Shown one piece after another: positions 1-11,466 of a DNA stretch of 46,802 bases. The DNA comes from Gnetum montanum (taxonomy: Eukaryota; Streptophyta; Gnetopsida; Gnetales; Gnetaceae). The stretch covers positions 741,417-788,218 of the forward strand of contig MNCI01021501.1 in the NCBI GenBank assembly GCA_015680685.1. The letters run 5' to 3'. The position numbers and the translations under genes were made by a program. Every line of letters begins with the position of its first letter. The first letter of the stretch is position 1. Under the pieces are notes generated by a model that worked only from the letters and a program-made list of their open reading frames with translations, had not been told where the DNA came from and searched no databases.

Positions 1-780
1 GGAGACACCACTTGATGAAGTGGTGCAGCGAAAAACCTTGCTGATTAAAAAATTTGTTCCTAAAATTTTTGCCAAGGTGGATAAAATGTAGGAATCTTTG
101 GATGAGAAATTCCAAACTACTCTAAAAATTATAGAAGAATCCAAAGAGAAAAGTAGTGATCGTGATCACAAGAGAAGAAAGGAAGTTGAACATGCCTACC
201 AAAGGGATAAGGGTAAAGCTGTTGTAATAGAAGAGGTTGTGGAGTTAGAATTAGATGATCATGGTGGATGTGACATTTGCCAATATGAACATCCTAAGGG
301 ATGTTGCCTTGTTGTGTCACACTTGCAAGAATCTAGAAGAATTCTCTATCCTCAAGTCAATCCAAAGTAGTTCCACTAACAACTAGCTTACTATCCAAGT
401 GGAGCTCCACCACAACCATATGAGTAGTATTATCAGTGGCAACACCCATAGTTGTGGGGGATGCCACCATCAAGGTAGTAGTATCCCTATACATAGTTAG
501 ATCCATATGGCTACTATGTTTAGTTACCCATGTCTCTACATGAATCTTCCTGTCACACCTCATTCTAACATCACTACTACCCTTTGATGTACTACAAAGC
601 TTATTCTGCATCTCCTAGAGGGGAACCCCTATTTCATTAGTACCCTCCTCATCCTTCTACATATGTCCCTCCATCCTCAACCCACTTACCACTTGCTCCA
701 TCCATGCAAGATGAGATTTCCACACTAGTGTAGCAATATAATGCTACCAGGGCTATTAACTTACAATCGGCTCTATAGCT
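1..780 (+). pseudogene. gag: gag C-terminal region, decayed
   Basis: The frame around 98-370 encodes a charged, coiled-coil-prone stretch followed by a Cys/His cluster (CDICQYEHPKGCC). It aligns in order with the better preserved gag regions at 13021-13330 and 38700-39070. After 370 the Pro/Tyr/Gln-rich tail typical of these gags continues, with stops in the positions of CAG codons. The Cys/His cluster resembles a shortened zinc knuckle (C-x2-C-x3-H-x3-C) rather than the canonical CX2CX4HX4C. Gag would form the cytoplasmic virus-like particle. The N-terminal two thirds are outside the window. Confidence 0.7.
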
Positions 781-899
781 GAGTGGTTCAGAAGCCAGAT
801 CCCATAAAAGATCATTCTTTTGAACCAATAGTCCTACAAAGCCCTCATCGACTCATGCAGTTGGTCACCATGTCTTTTGAACCAATAGTCCTTTGCATC

Positions 900-1260
900 T
901 ATTCCTTTCAAAAACCCTTCAAACCAAATTCCTTCCAAGATCTGCACAGTCATGTTAACCCATGCTATATCTAATTAGATCAAGGCTGACAACCTTTCCA
1001 AGAAAAGAGTTGATACTATTTGTGGGTGGTCTGATCTTTTCGATTTCCTAGTGATTAAGTTGACAACTACAAGGGGGATTTCCCAATAATTATGGTAAGG
1101 GCTTAGTTGAGCACTATTGATGTGTGAATGAGCATCTGAGATCTTTCCATAGAAAATTTCCAAGGAAAATGCTTTTAAAAAGATCAAGAAGAAGAGAGTT
1201 CCATGCATCATGTACAGTGATACAAGATGTAACTATGTGCAGAAATGATGGTCTATCAAA
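900..1260 (+). pseudogene. Retropepsin remnant lacking its catalytic half
   Basis: The segment at about 1005-1215 matches the second half of the protease at 14215-14420, including the TICGWSDLFDFLVI block and the following KKRVPCIMYSD block. The part that carries the D-S-G active site in the other copies (14086-14094 and 39803-39811) is missing. Upstream sequence matching 13950-14020 joins directly to the second half near 1003, so roughly 200 bp appear deleted. The element could not have processed its own Gag in this form. Confidence 0.6.
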
Positions 1261-1499
1261 AGCACATTAATCAAAACATGTAGATAGTATGCAGATGAAT
1301 CTATAATCCAAAAGTGCTTGTATGCAGTAGCCAAAAAGTAGGAGGGCACCTAGTGATTGAAAATCAATCTTGAAAGCATCAAACTTTGGATGAAACCAAA
1401 TGAGAGCTTAACATGTGTCTATGTTGAAGGCATGGATGAACTGGAGAAAATTTATCACTAACTCTTTGATGATGAACTTGATGATACTTATTGGAGAGA

Positions 1500-3050
1500 G
1501 TTGAGTTGAAAATTCTACCTACTAGCATGGAGTATGCTTTCCTAAAAAATGGTAAGATGGTACCATGCTAGCAATGATGTGAAATAGATAGGACCAATCA
1601 ATTTCAATCTTGCTCTTGAGTAGAAAAAGATGTTGCTGAATGTGGTTAATAAATGGCCAACAACCTTTGCTTAGTCATATCTTGAACTAATTGGAATTGA
1701 TCCTAGGATATGCGAGCATTGCATTTATACTAATCCTTCCATTAGGCTAAAGAGGTAGTCGTAGTGGTAGTTGAACCCCAAATTGAAGCAAATCATAAAG
1801 GAAGAAATTGAATAACTCCTCAAGGTGGGGTTCATCCATCCAACTATGGATAGAAAGTGGGTTAGCCCACTTGTGATTATGCCAAAGAAAGGTGGCAAGT
1901 GGAGGGTGTGTATTGACTTTAGGCTATTGAATATGATGATGTTCAAAGATCAATTTATGTTGCCATTTGTGGATTAGGTATTGGACACTATTTCCAAGCA
2001 TTATTTTTATAGCTTTCTAGATGGTTATAGTGGCTATAACCAAATTTAGATAGCATCAAAGGATCAGGCCAAAACTACCTTCATAAGTCCTTGGGGGACT
2101 TTTGCATATCCAAAGATTCCATTTAGCCTATGCAATGCTCCTTCAACTTTCCAACACCATGTCCTTAACAGTTTTTAGTAGTAGATTGGTAGTAGGGTGA
2201 AAGTCTTCATGGATGACTTGTCCACCGATGATGCTACATTTTTTCAAGCCTTGGCTTGCCTTGGGCAAGTGCTTAAAAAGTGCATGAAGAACAATCTTCA
2301 ACTTAATTAGCAAATGAGCCATCTCATGGTCTAGGAGGGCATTGTGTTGGGGCATAGAATATTACAAGAAAAGATTGAGATGAACCCTAAATAGATTAGG
2401 ATCATCCATGAAATAACCTGCTAACCAAAAATTGTTAAAAATGTTTGGTCATTCCTTAGACATACTAGCTACTATTAACGATTCATAGAGAATTTCTCTA
2501 AGATCGCTAAATTGTTGGTCGAGCTCACAAAGAAAGATTCTCTATTCATATGGACCAAGGAATGTGAAAAGGCATTCTAGCAACTCAAGGAGAAGCTTGT
2601 AGAAACTCCAATTTTACAAGCACATGATTGGTCTTGTCCATTTCACATCATGATAGATGCATCAAACTATGTCTTGGAAGCTATGCTTATGCACTTGGAT
2701 GATCAGAAATGTTATTATTACATCCATTGTGCAAGCTGAAGCAATATGGGTGCATAGCTCAACTCTACCACAATGGAGAAAGAGCTGATGGTAGTGGTGT
2801 ATGTCTTGGAGAAATTCATGCACTATGTGCTTGGATACAAAGTGTTTGTGCACACTGATCATATTGCAATTTGCTTCCTCATGAACAAGTTGATGGTGAG
2901 GCCCCATGTTATATGGTGGCTAGTGATCTTACAAGAGTTTGATCTTACAATAGTGGATCAAAAGAAAACTAAGAATGTGGTCATTGGCCACTTGTGTTGG
3001 TTACGATGGAACAAGAAAGAGGAGGAGAGCTTGCTCTCTGATTAATTTTT
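1500..3050 (+). pseudogene. pol: Reverse transcriptase and RNase H, decayed
   Basis: One frame runs through the RT core and RNase H with many in-frame stops. Visible RT blocks are KWVSPLVIMPKKGGKWRVCI (about 1855-1915), FLDGYSGYN (about 2020), FAYPKIPFSLCNAPSTFQ (about 2101-2155) and the catalytic FMDD (2206-2217, equivalent to YxDD). RNase H follows: IMIDAS (about 2650) supplies the first catalytic Asp, MEKEL (about 2775) the Glu and HTDH (about 2851) another Asp. It would copy the element RNA into cDNA in the particle. A pre-RT linker with the YAFL motif seen in gypsy polyproteins lies near 1530. Most stops replace Gln codons. Confidence 0.85.
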
Positions 3051-3200
3051 TAATGAACTCTTCTTTACTAGTATGATAAATGAACAAGTGCTTGTTGAAC
3101 CAAAATGATATGATGCCATCCTCACTTATCTTTCTAGTTAGGTGATGCCACAAGACTTGGACTACCAAAAGAAAAAATAGTTTCTTCATTAGGCCAAACA

Positions 3201-4355
3201 CTTCATGGATATTAAAGGATATCTTTACAAGTTATGCACTGATGCCCTAGTTTGTTGGTCTATATCTAATGTTGATAAACTACACATTCTCCAAGATGCT
3301 CATGAGGGTCCTTGTGGGGGCCACTATGTAGGGAGATGTATGACCATTAATATCCTGATAGTAGGGCATTATTGGCCAACAATATTTAGGGACTTCCACC
3401 AATTTGTCTATTCTTGTAAACACTGTCAATAGGATGGTGGGATGACCACTTGAATGGAGGAACCTTAGCAGTGGATCCAATCACTAGAACCCTTCGACAT
3501 TTGGACCATAGACTTCATGGATCCCATCATACCCATGTCAAATGAAAATGTGTACATAATAGTTGCTATTAACTATTTTACGAAATGAGTAGAAGCAGCA
3601 GCCATCACTGACTATTCATTTCCCACTGCTATTTGGTTTGCACAAAAAAATATTTTAAAAAGGTTTGGAGTGTCATGTGCACTGATTTCTGATAATGGAA
3701 CTCACTTTACAGGTGCTACCTTTCGCAAGCTCATGCAACACTTGGGGGTTGAACATAAACTAACAACACCCTACCATGCCCAAGCCAATGGTTAAGTAGA
3801 GGTTACCAATAGGGAGATCACAAAAATGCTAATGAGAACAATTAGTAAATATAAGAGAGAATGGAGCAAAAAACTCAATGATGCCCTTTGGACTTACTAC
3901 TCCACATGGAAACCCCCTATAGTCTACTCTCCCTATGAGTTGGTGTATAGGAAATTGCCAACTCTTTTCATTCAATTTGAGCTTCATACACTTTCAATAG
4001 CCTATGACCTTGACCTTGACCTGAAACTAGCATAAAAAGAGAGATTGATTAACCTTAACATGCTAGATGAAAATTGATTAGTGGCTCTATTCTTGAATAA
4101 AGTGCATAAGGCATTCAACAAAAAATGCTATGACCTTAGAATAAGGAATGTAAAATTTTGACCTGGAGACAAGGTCCTTTATTGGAACCCCAAAAAATGT
4201 TCCATAATGAATTAAGTTTCAAACATTGTGGGAAGGACCTTACATCATTTATGAAGCCTTTCCTTCTAGGGCCATGCAAGTATACAAACTTGAGAGCCCA
4301 ATCAAAAAGAAATTGGTTAACACATAAGTCAAACCTTTTCATGGGCCCAAGTAAG
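3201..4355 (+). pseudogene. Integrase, decayed
   Basis: In the same frame as RT, the N-terminal HHCC zinc site is seen as a His pair (HEGPCGGH, 3301-3324) and CKHC ending near 3429. The catalytic core has Asp at 3511-3513 (TIDFMD), Asp at 3691-3693 (SDNGTHF) and Glu at 3799-3801. The last two are 36 codons apart, matching the D,D35E signature. The C-terminal GPF/Y module is visible as WEGPYII (4229-4249) after a -1/+1 shift near 4200. It would insert the cDNA into the genome. Stops include TAA at 3793 where Gln is expected. Confidence 0.85.
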
Positions 4356-6461
4356 CTAGTGGAAGTAACACCTCCTCAGATGCACAACCTCACTCAATTT
4401 TTTGGATCTCTTTCTTTTAACTCATTCATGGGGGAGATGGTTATCTATGCTAATCATATAAGTGGCTTCTCAGGTTTTCTACCTTTTTATTCTACACTTT
4501 GTTAATTTTACAGCTTTTTGTTCTACATTTTGTTATTTTTTCTTTTTTTGTTTTATAACATTGTTAGTACAATTGACTTTCTTTAATATTTTACAATTTT
4601 TTTAATATTTTACTATTTTGGTGTGAATTATTTTTATTGTTTTCTAATAAACTTGCTTTATTTCCAATAAGACATAGTGATGTTGTAGCTATTTGCTAGT
4701 GGTGGTTTGTACTTAATGTTTTTGATTGCTAATGTCTAGTTTCTATTTTTAAATTTTGATGACTGATAACTAAGACCAAGTTTCTCTTTCATGGAATAGG
4801 TAGTGAATCCACATCATCCACCCATCCACCAACTCTATGGTCTTCCTTGTTTTGGAAGTATGAGGTCCCTTTTTCATTAATGAAACTTTAACAAATTTGT
4901 GACCTTCATAGCTTCCAAACTTGGGAAAGATTCAAATGGTTTGAAAAGGGTGTGACTTTAAGGGGATTCAATGCTCTTTGTACCTTTCTACTTACTTGAG
5001 TGCATGAGTGTTTTCATGGATTTCTTATCATTCCATGTCAACCAATAACAAGAAGTTAATAAGTCTTTTCATGGTGTGGTTACCATTCAAAATTTTATAA
5101 AAACATAAAATCTAAAAAAAAAAAAAAACATGATGGGAATTCAAAGTACACCCTTTAAATAGAATAATAAGCTACAAGCATTAGTTATGGGATTAGAAAG
5201 ACATGTTACCCATACCTAAAGGTTTCCTAACTAAGGCCCTTTCTCACTTCTTGCTTCTCTTTTCTTCTCAATTAAAGGATAGTAATTGATCTGTGAGAGC
5301 ATTCTTATCTCTCAAGGACATGGATCAATCTTAGAGTGGTGATGTGAAGTCATTGAGGGTGGCTGGTTTTGATCAAGACTAAGGATGAACTTTATCAGGT
5401 CATTTAACCATAGAATCCATAAGGGACTTCATGTGACCATGATTAGAAACTCCATTCCATCTTCTCTCTCATCCATCAATGCTTTCCATAAATTACCTCA
5501 CTATTGATTTCCATGTCTTGTCATTGTCTTAGTCTAATGTGTCAAAATTCTTAGGTAGATTCTTTTGGATTTGGTCCTTAACTTAGCCATTAATTAATTG
5601 TGGGGTTCATAGACTCCTTAGTTGAGGTTAGGTAAGGGTAAAAAGGACTTGTGCTTACTATGAGGAGGATCCACTTACAAATCTCTTGGTTGGGTTAGTT
5701 AAGTTCCTTAGGCAATTTTGCAATTAAATATTTTGTGTGCCCCATCATGCATCCAACTATGTGCTTCTTAAGGCATTTTCTTTAATAATTTCATTCTCTT
5801 AATCATTTATCCAATTTTCATGAGTTATCAAGCCCTGTTCAAGAATTCATCATGTTCATGGCTTTTCTGGCTCTCTATGGACGCCAATTTCATAAGAAAA
5901 CTCTTTGCATTTTTCAAGATATTCAAAGTGGAAAATTTTGGTCATGGGCTTCGTAGACAGGTATCCATTGATGGAGCCCATGCATAAATGGGATCCTATC
6001 AATGTAGGGATCCACCTGCCTATATATTGGTGTTGACACTAGGAAATTTTCACATTTTTTTCAAAACAAGGGGGGTAGTTTTTCAGTTTTTTAGAGCCTA
6101 GAGTCTTCCAAGAGCCATATCTTTCTAACTGTTTGTTCGATTCACTTTGTTCTTTGACCCTATATCTATTAGAGGTAAGCTCGTTTTTGTGGGGGCCATA
6201 ATTCATAAGTTTTTAATGAAAATATTTAACTCCCACAAAGGTTGAGCAAAGAAATCAACATTAAAACATCAAATTATAAGAGTTGAACCTTTCCAATAAG
6301 CTTTGGTAACATTCTAAGTTGAAAATCATTAAAATAATAATAAAATAATCAATCTACCATTGTCCAAACTTAGCCTAAGTGTAATTTCCCAATGAGAAAA
6401 GGTATTTAAATGTTATAAGTTACATGGTGAATGCTAATTCTTGATTAGGTTGTGACCATAG
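4356..6461 (+). other. Long 3' non-coding region after integrase
   Basis: No convincing coding frame. It begins with a PPT-like TTCATGGGGGAGATGG (4425-4440), then a T-rich stretch (about 4480-4640) and sequence alignable with 14760-15960 and 40595-41690 in the related elements. Shared landmarks are the CATGGTGTGGTT block (5070 and 15220), the TTCTCACTTCTTGCTTC-like block near 5230, and the GGAGGATCCACT block (5663, 15763 and 41488). An A-rich run occurs at 5114-5128. Confidence 0.6.
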
Positions 6462-8945
6462 ATGGCACCTAAAGAAAAGCATGTGTGGGAAGGAGGACTA
6501 TACCAACTAAGGGATAAACAACCATGAACAGGAAGGGGCCAAGAGTAGCTCCATGAGCAAGTAGATACCCATGCCATAGAACCTATTTGGGAGGAGCTTG
6601 AAGTAGAATCTATTCAATAGATTCCTAAAGAAGCTGTTGCAATAGAATAGTTCCATTAAGATGAGGTGCGTGAGCCTAGACTGAACCTTAAGGTTACCTT
6701 GATGTAAGCTTTCCTTAGGTAGATCATGAACAAGGAGGTCCAAAAATCCATGCTCTAAGAGTTAAACTTTAGATATTTCTTGGAGTTTGCACCTCCAAAA
6801 GTCAAATCTCAATTGCAAAACTCTCCCATGTGGTCCATAATCACTTCTATTGAGGAGTGGTACATGGGAGAGACATAATTATTTTGGAATAATTGGTAGG
6901 TTAGTTCAAAAGTCAAGATCAAGGACATTTTAGTGTCTTACTCAGTGAAAGCCATTGTAGAGGCCCTTGGGTTACCAGAAATTAGGATGAATCTAGTTGA
7001 GATTCCTATGTAGGTATATCCTAGTGTCAAGAAGGAATGGATGTAGTGGTGTTATGATGTCGATCATAAGGAGTTTGGTGTAATAACCATGATGGAATGT
7101 GCATATTTCAAGATTATGGCCTTTCACTTCAATCCAATGGCGAGGCTAAGTAAAATCATAGCCTTCTCTACTCATGCACGTGTTACTCTAAGCGATAGAT
7201 TACCTATCAACCTTCCATAGCTTATCTATCTTAAGGTAGAGAAGTAGATTAAGGAAAATGAATGTGGAAGGAAGGAACTCTCCTTCCCATGCCTCATCAG
7301 GAAATTATGCAAGAGGGAATATGTAACACACTATATAATGATGCTGTTCAACATGCTCCATTTGCTTCTTGGGCAAAGATCATGAAGGAGAAAGTGCTTG
7401 CCAAAATCATCCAAGAAGAGGAGTAGCAACCACCACTTCCACCATTCACTCATGAAACAACATCAAAGTCTTGCACTACCCTTGAGCACATTCATAAGAT
7501 TCAAGATCAACTCTTGCATGAACAAGAGTAGTGAGTAGGAATGAGTGGCAATGATTCATCTATGTATCACCTAGTAATGAGTGACCTTAATGAAGTGGCT
7601 TAAATAATTAGCCATATGGAAGGAGGTGGGCCAATTTTCTTAACCCAAAGAATGTAGATACCTATGAGATCAAATCCTGACACCAGAGAGGTAATGATAT
7701 CTCTCTCATAACAATAGAAATCACTAAAAATCTCTTAGAATGCCATTGCTTTTTCAGTGCATTTAGAGGAGGACAAGGGGGTAATTGTCTTAGTGATGCA
7801 ACACCATGAGTAGGAGATAACATAAAAGGTGCTTGTTGATAGAATTTCCAAGGCATTAAATGCATCTACAACATTTGTACTAAACTTTTCTACACTCAAA
7901 GATGTGCAGACGTCTGTAGGAACAGTTAACAGTAGATTAAGTGTAGCGCAACATGAGGAGTTGCTAGAGTGACTGTTGGGAACTAGGCAAGTTATTCTAG
8001 ATGTTTTTGACCTTTTGGATAATATCACTACTACCCAGTCATATTTGGTTGAGGCAAAGGATAGATGTATCATATTGGAGAAGAAACTTGAAATGGCCAA
8101 AATTGAAAACCAACACTTGGTCGTAGAGGTTGCCAAACTTAGAACTTGCTTCCCCAATCCCACAGTACTTGACCAAGCAATTACAAGAGATGAAGCTTTT
8201 CACAGCTTTAGTAGAAACTTAGAGAGGCCAAGTTTGCAAAGGAGTCAGTGGTGTTTAATTAGTCCTTCGCAAATGTAGTGACCTACAACATGTAGAAGGA
8301 CTTAGATCGGACTCGCTAGAAGAACAAGCACCTGACTATAGTAAACCACCACCTACGCAATGTTGACAACTGCAAGATTTTATCCATCAATAGTAGGAGT
8401 AGCTAGCTAGAGTGAACAATGAACTAAGGAGATTGGCAGCTAAAAATAGAAACCTCTCCATGGAGGAAGTTTGAGCTCTTCACCAAAAATATATAATAGA
8501 GATAGTCACCTAGAAGAATAAGAGTCTTAAATTTGAGAGAGTTAAAAATCACTACAAAGATTAGGCCAATCTACAGAAAGAGATTAATGAAAAACACATC
8601 TAGATAGTAAAGGAAAAAGTCAATAAGGCCCTCTAGTAGCTCAAGGAAGGAGGTGATGTTTGGCAACCTATCTCTGATGGGCTCAAGGACTACAAAAAAG
8701 TGGATATTTGCATGAAAGAGTTACAAATTAGGAAGATGATGGAGTACATAGATCTTGTCAATCTTTGTTATGTAAACTTGGTGATTCTAACTACTAGATG
8801 GTCATGGTTAGAGTTGGAGAAATAATTGGCTAGCTCATACTTTTTGTACAAGGCAGAGCTGAATATCCATAAGGAGACTAAGCAAAAGCTTAAGATTGCC
8901 AACGTCAAACTTAAGCTTCTTAAGGCAAGATTCATCGATCAGTGA
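6462..8945 (+). pseudogene. Extra ORF downstream of integrase, coiled-coil protein, decayed
   Basis: Starting at ATG 6462 (MAPKEKHVWEGG) a coding frame persists for about 2.5 kb to TGA 8943-8945. It is interrupted by about two frameshifts (near 7330 and 8300-8400) and by stops mostly in place of CAG, CAA or CGA. The N-terminal part contains a compact block (WSIITSIEEWYMGET, then VSYSVKAIVEALGLPE). The middle is acidic, and the C-terminal third is Leu/Lys/Glu-rich with heptad-like segments (YLVEAKDRCIILEKKLEMAK near 8040), i.e. a likely coiled coil. The location, sense strand after integrase and before the PPT, is where Athila elements carry an env-like ORF, but I see no clear signal peptide or membrane anchor. 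I do not recognise the family; a captured host gene is possible. Confidence 0.55.
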
Positions 8946-9113
8946 TCAACTAGTGAGAAATTTTGTTTGTCAGTTTTTTTTTCCTAAACACCAAAATTTT
9001 GTAATCATTATAAAACTCTATACTTGGGCACTTAGTTTTGTCATGTTGTTTGTGTGTCAATAATCCCATATCTTTCCAAATTTTGTAAAGAAATTGAGGA
9101 TGAGTTTTCATTC

Positions 9114-9126
9114 AATTGTGGAGGTA
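9114..9126 (+). promoter_or_regulatory. Polypurine tract (degenerate)
   Basis: AATTGTGGAGGTA lies immediately before the LTR start TGATGA. It corresponds to AGTCATGGGGGTA and AGTCATAGGGGTA at the same place in the other two elements. This is the plus-strand DNA primer site. Confidence 0.6.
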
Positions 9127-9980
9127 TGATGAAGCATCATGGTTGGTTGTGTCGATGTGGGATTTAACTTGTTGACATGTACTCATCGATAGGGCCCCTT
9201 ATTTTTACCTATAAATGTGCATCTTTAGCTACATTTATGACATTCTATTTCATAGTTGTAGCAAAGTTCTTGCAAGATTCTCATTCAAAAGTTAGAATAT
9301 TTTTCTAAGTGCCTGTAGTAGGAGTTAAAGAGTATATGAATCTTTATTTGAGCACTGTTGTACTTGAGCACTACAATGTGTGCGACAATAAAGATAAACT
9401 TTCTAATAAAACTTGAAGTAATTTGAAATAGATTAATTATTTTCTTCATGCATTTAATATTTTAAGAAATTTATTTTAATGTTGTAAGTAATTAAGTAAG
9501 TAAGTAAGTAATTAAGCTAGATTAAATAGTGATTAATTAAAACACATAAGTATGACCACTTTGAGCATATGTATAACACTTGGTAAACCTAGTGACACTT
9601 AACATTTGATAACCAAGTAGCATTATATATGTTTAGGATGTGTATGACAAGTGGGGATGGATGCTTATGTTAGGATTAGTTAAGTGTTAGCTAGTTGATT
9701 AGATTAAATTAGTAATTAAATATTTTTATTTGTTATTCTTTATTCTTAAGTGACATAGACCACAAAAACATAAAAATGATAAAAATCATATGCCTTAGTT
9801 ATACTTAACCATACCCTTGTACTCACAAGTGTAACTAGGAAGACAACAATTGCAATGGTTAGTTTCACCTTTGAGAACCAGTGTACTTAGTAGGCTAGAA
9901 GTCCATAGAATTCGACTGGATCACACATGAATGCTTAGTGATTCATATGATTATGCGTAGGGTATACTTGTCACTCATTA
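9127..9980 (+). repeat. 3' LTR of the first Athila-type element
   Basis: It begins TGATGAAGC after a polypurine tract and ends CACTCATTA, where the other family members end CACTCATCA (terminal CA mutated to TA). Internal landmarks in family order are a TATA box TATAAATG (9210-9217), the TAGAATATTTTTC block with GTAGTAGGAGT (about 9293-9325), the poly(A)-type signal AATAAA (9387-9392) and the conserved ACCACTTTGAGCA block (about 9555). CpG-rich palindromes of the younger LTRs are not recognisable. Confidence 0.75.
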
Positions 9981-10369
9981 GGAATGTACTTGTATAAATA
10001 AATAAGATACATTAACATATAGAAATAAAATTTGAAATTAAAATTGAAGCTCAAAACTAAATGCATTAATAAATTATTTTCTTATAATGTAAAAGAGTTA
10101 TGAATAAGAGTAATAAAATCATAAAATTTATATAATAGGGATGTAAGTAAGAAAAACACTATTAAGGCATTTAAATAATCAACAATAATCTTGCACTCCT
10201 TTACTATTATCATGCTAACTAAGATAGCTTCTTAAGAAGAACTTAGTTAATGAGCATTTTAATCATGAATTATTTTCACAAGCAAATGCAACTAGAATCA
10301 TATAAAGATAATAATTGGTTTCACAAAACTATGCACAATGTTAATCTAAATTCAATGTTAGAATACAAG
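9981..10369. other. AT-rich spacer between two elements
   Basis: Low-complexity AT-rich DNA with no supported gene or repeat boundary. It is the left flank of the element inserted at 10375. Confidence 0.5.
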
Positions 10370-10374
10370 ATGAT
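10370..10374. other. Putative target-site duplication ATGAT (left copy)
   Basis: The five bases ATGAT directly precede the LTR start TGATGAGATG. The same five bases follow the unresolved base at 27519 (27520-27524), which is the expected place for the right copy. Confidence 0.5.
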
Positions 10375-11325
10375 TGATGAGATGCGATTCGCATGAGCTG
10401 CGATATCGCGTCGTCCCCTGCGATATCGCGTCAAGGATATCACGGTCTGCCACCATATCTATAAATAAGAGGCGGCACTCCCCTTATTTATCATCCTAGG
10501 CTAGAAGTAGGGAAACTCTAGTAGATTGATCACTCCAGAGATAGAATATTTTCCATGTGCCTACAATAGGAGTCCCTAAGTGAACGGATCTTTATTCGAG
10601 CAACATTGTACCTGAATGCAAGTTGTGTACGGCAATAAAGATGAGCTTTGTGGATAAACCTTGTGCATGGAATAGGATTTATTACTTGTTATTTCTTACT
10701 TGTTATTTATTACCTTGCAGTAGTGCAGCATGAGTACGACTTGATTATGAGCATTTACGGATGTGTACGACTAATCAAGGAATTAGCTGCTCATTGTGAT
10801 TAGATTCTCTCACCCTCAACTCCTAGAATGCGGAATGAGTACGACTTGATTACGAGCATCTAAGGATGTGTACGGCTAGTCAAGGAATGGATGCTCATTA
10901 CACTTAGGCTAGTTAGGTGCCTCAGTACGACCACTTTGAGCACGTGCATTACGCGTGGTGATCCTAGTAACGATTAACGTTTGGTAGCCACGATTGCATA
11001 GTTCAGGGTGTGTACGGTAAGTGGGAATGGATGCTAATGCTAGTTAATTTAGACTTAGTTCATTAGTTAGAGTTAGTACTTAGTTTCTCAACCCTTCACC
11101 CTTTAGCATAGAAGACATAAAACATAAAAGACCATAAAAATCATATACCTCAGACTTGCTTAACCATACACCGTGACACATACAAGTAAGTATGGGAAGA
11201 CAACGAATGATTAACCCCAAGTGTTCCATGGGGCGTGTAGGCATTTAGTCTACAGAGTGCAACCAGATCGTGCGTGCTACGCTCGTTTCATATGGTTGAG
11301 TGTAGGGGTACCTCGCCACTCATCA
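10375..11325 (+). repeat. 5' LTR of the tRNA-Asp-primed element
   Basis: It starts TGATGAGATG and ends CACTCATCA directly before the primer site. The U3 start contains CpG-rich palindromic CGATATCG copies (10401-10408 and 10421-10428) plus decayed versions. A TATA box TATAAATA (10460-10467) and AATAAA (10634-10639) mark the promoter and a likely polyadenylation signal. The matching 3' LTR is 26912-27519 (truncated). Two GAGTACGACTTGATTACGAG-type blocks (near 10731 and 10836) form an internal direct repeat. Confidence 0.85.
10460..10467 (+). promoter_or_regulatory. LTR TATA box
   Basis: TATAAATA, in a block conserved between all LTRs of this family (TCTATAAATAAGAGG), upstream of the conserved AATAAA. 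Confidence 0.6.
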
Positions 11326-11326
11326 T

Positions 11327-11344
11327 TGGCGCCGTTGTCGGGGA
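11327..11344 (+). promoter_or_regulatory. Primer binding site, tRNA-Asp type
   Basis: TGGCGCCGTTGTCGGGGA follows the LTR after one base. It is complementary to the 3' end of plant tRNA-Asp except for one C-to-T change. This primer is typical of Athila-type elements. Confidence 0.8.
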
Positions 11345-11466
11345 CTAAGTGTTTGTGCGCCAAATAGAACATAAGGATATCATTCACATTGTTGTGAGCC
11401 TTAACGAACCTTTGGGTTAATCAAAAGAGAAAATTCATATAACAGTGAAATAGCACACCAATAAAA

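Larger units (their letters stand above)
1..9980 (+). mobile_element. Athila/Tat-type Ty3/gypsy retrotransposon, 5' end outside window
   Basis: The order gag C-terminus, protease remnant, reverse transcriptase, RNase H, integrase, long 3' region, extra ORF, polypurine tract and 3' LTR is read on the plus strand. Domain order RT-RNaseH-INT places it in Ty3/gypsy. The RT motif FMDD with the upstream DGYSGYNQI block, plus LTR and 3'-region similarity to the tRNA-Asp-primed elements at 10375 and 36203, suggests the Athila/Tat group. All reading frames are broken by stops and a few frameshifts, so it is inactive. The 5' LTR and start of gag lie to the left of the window. Confidence 0.85.
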
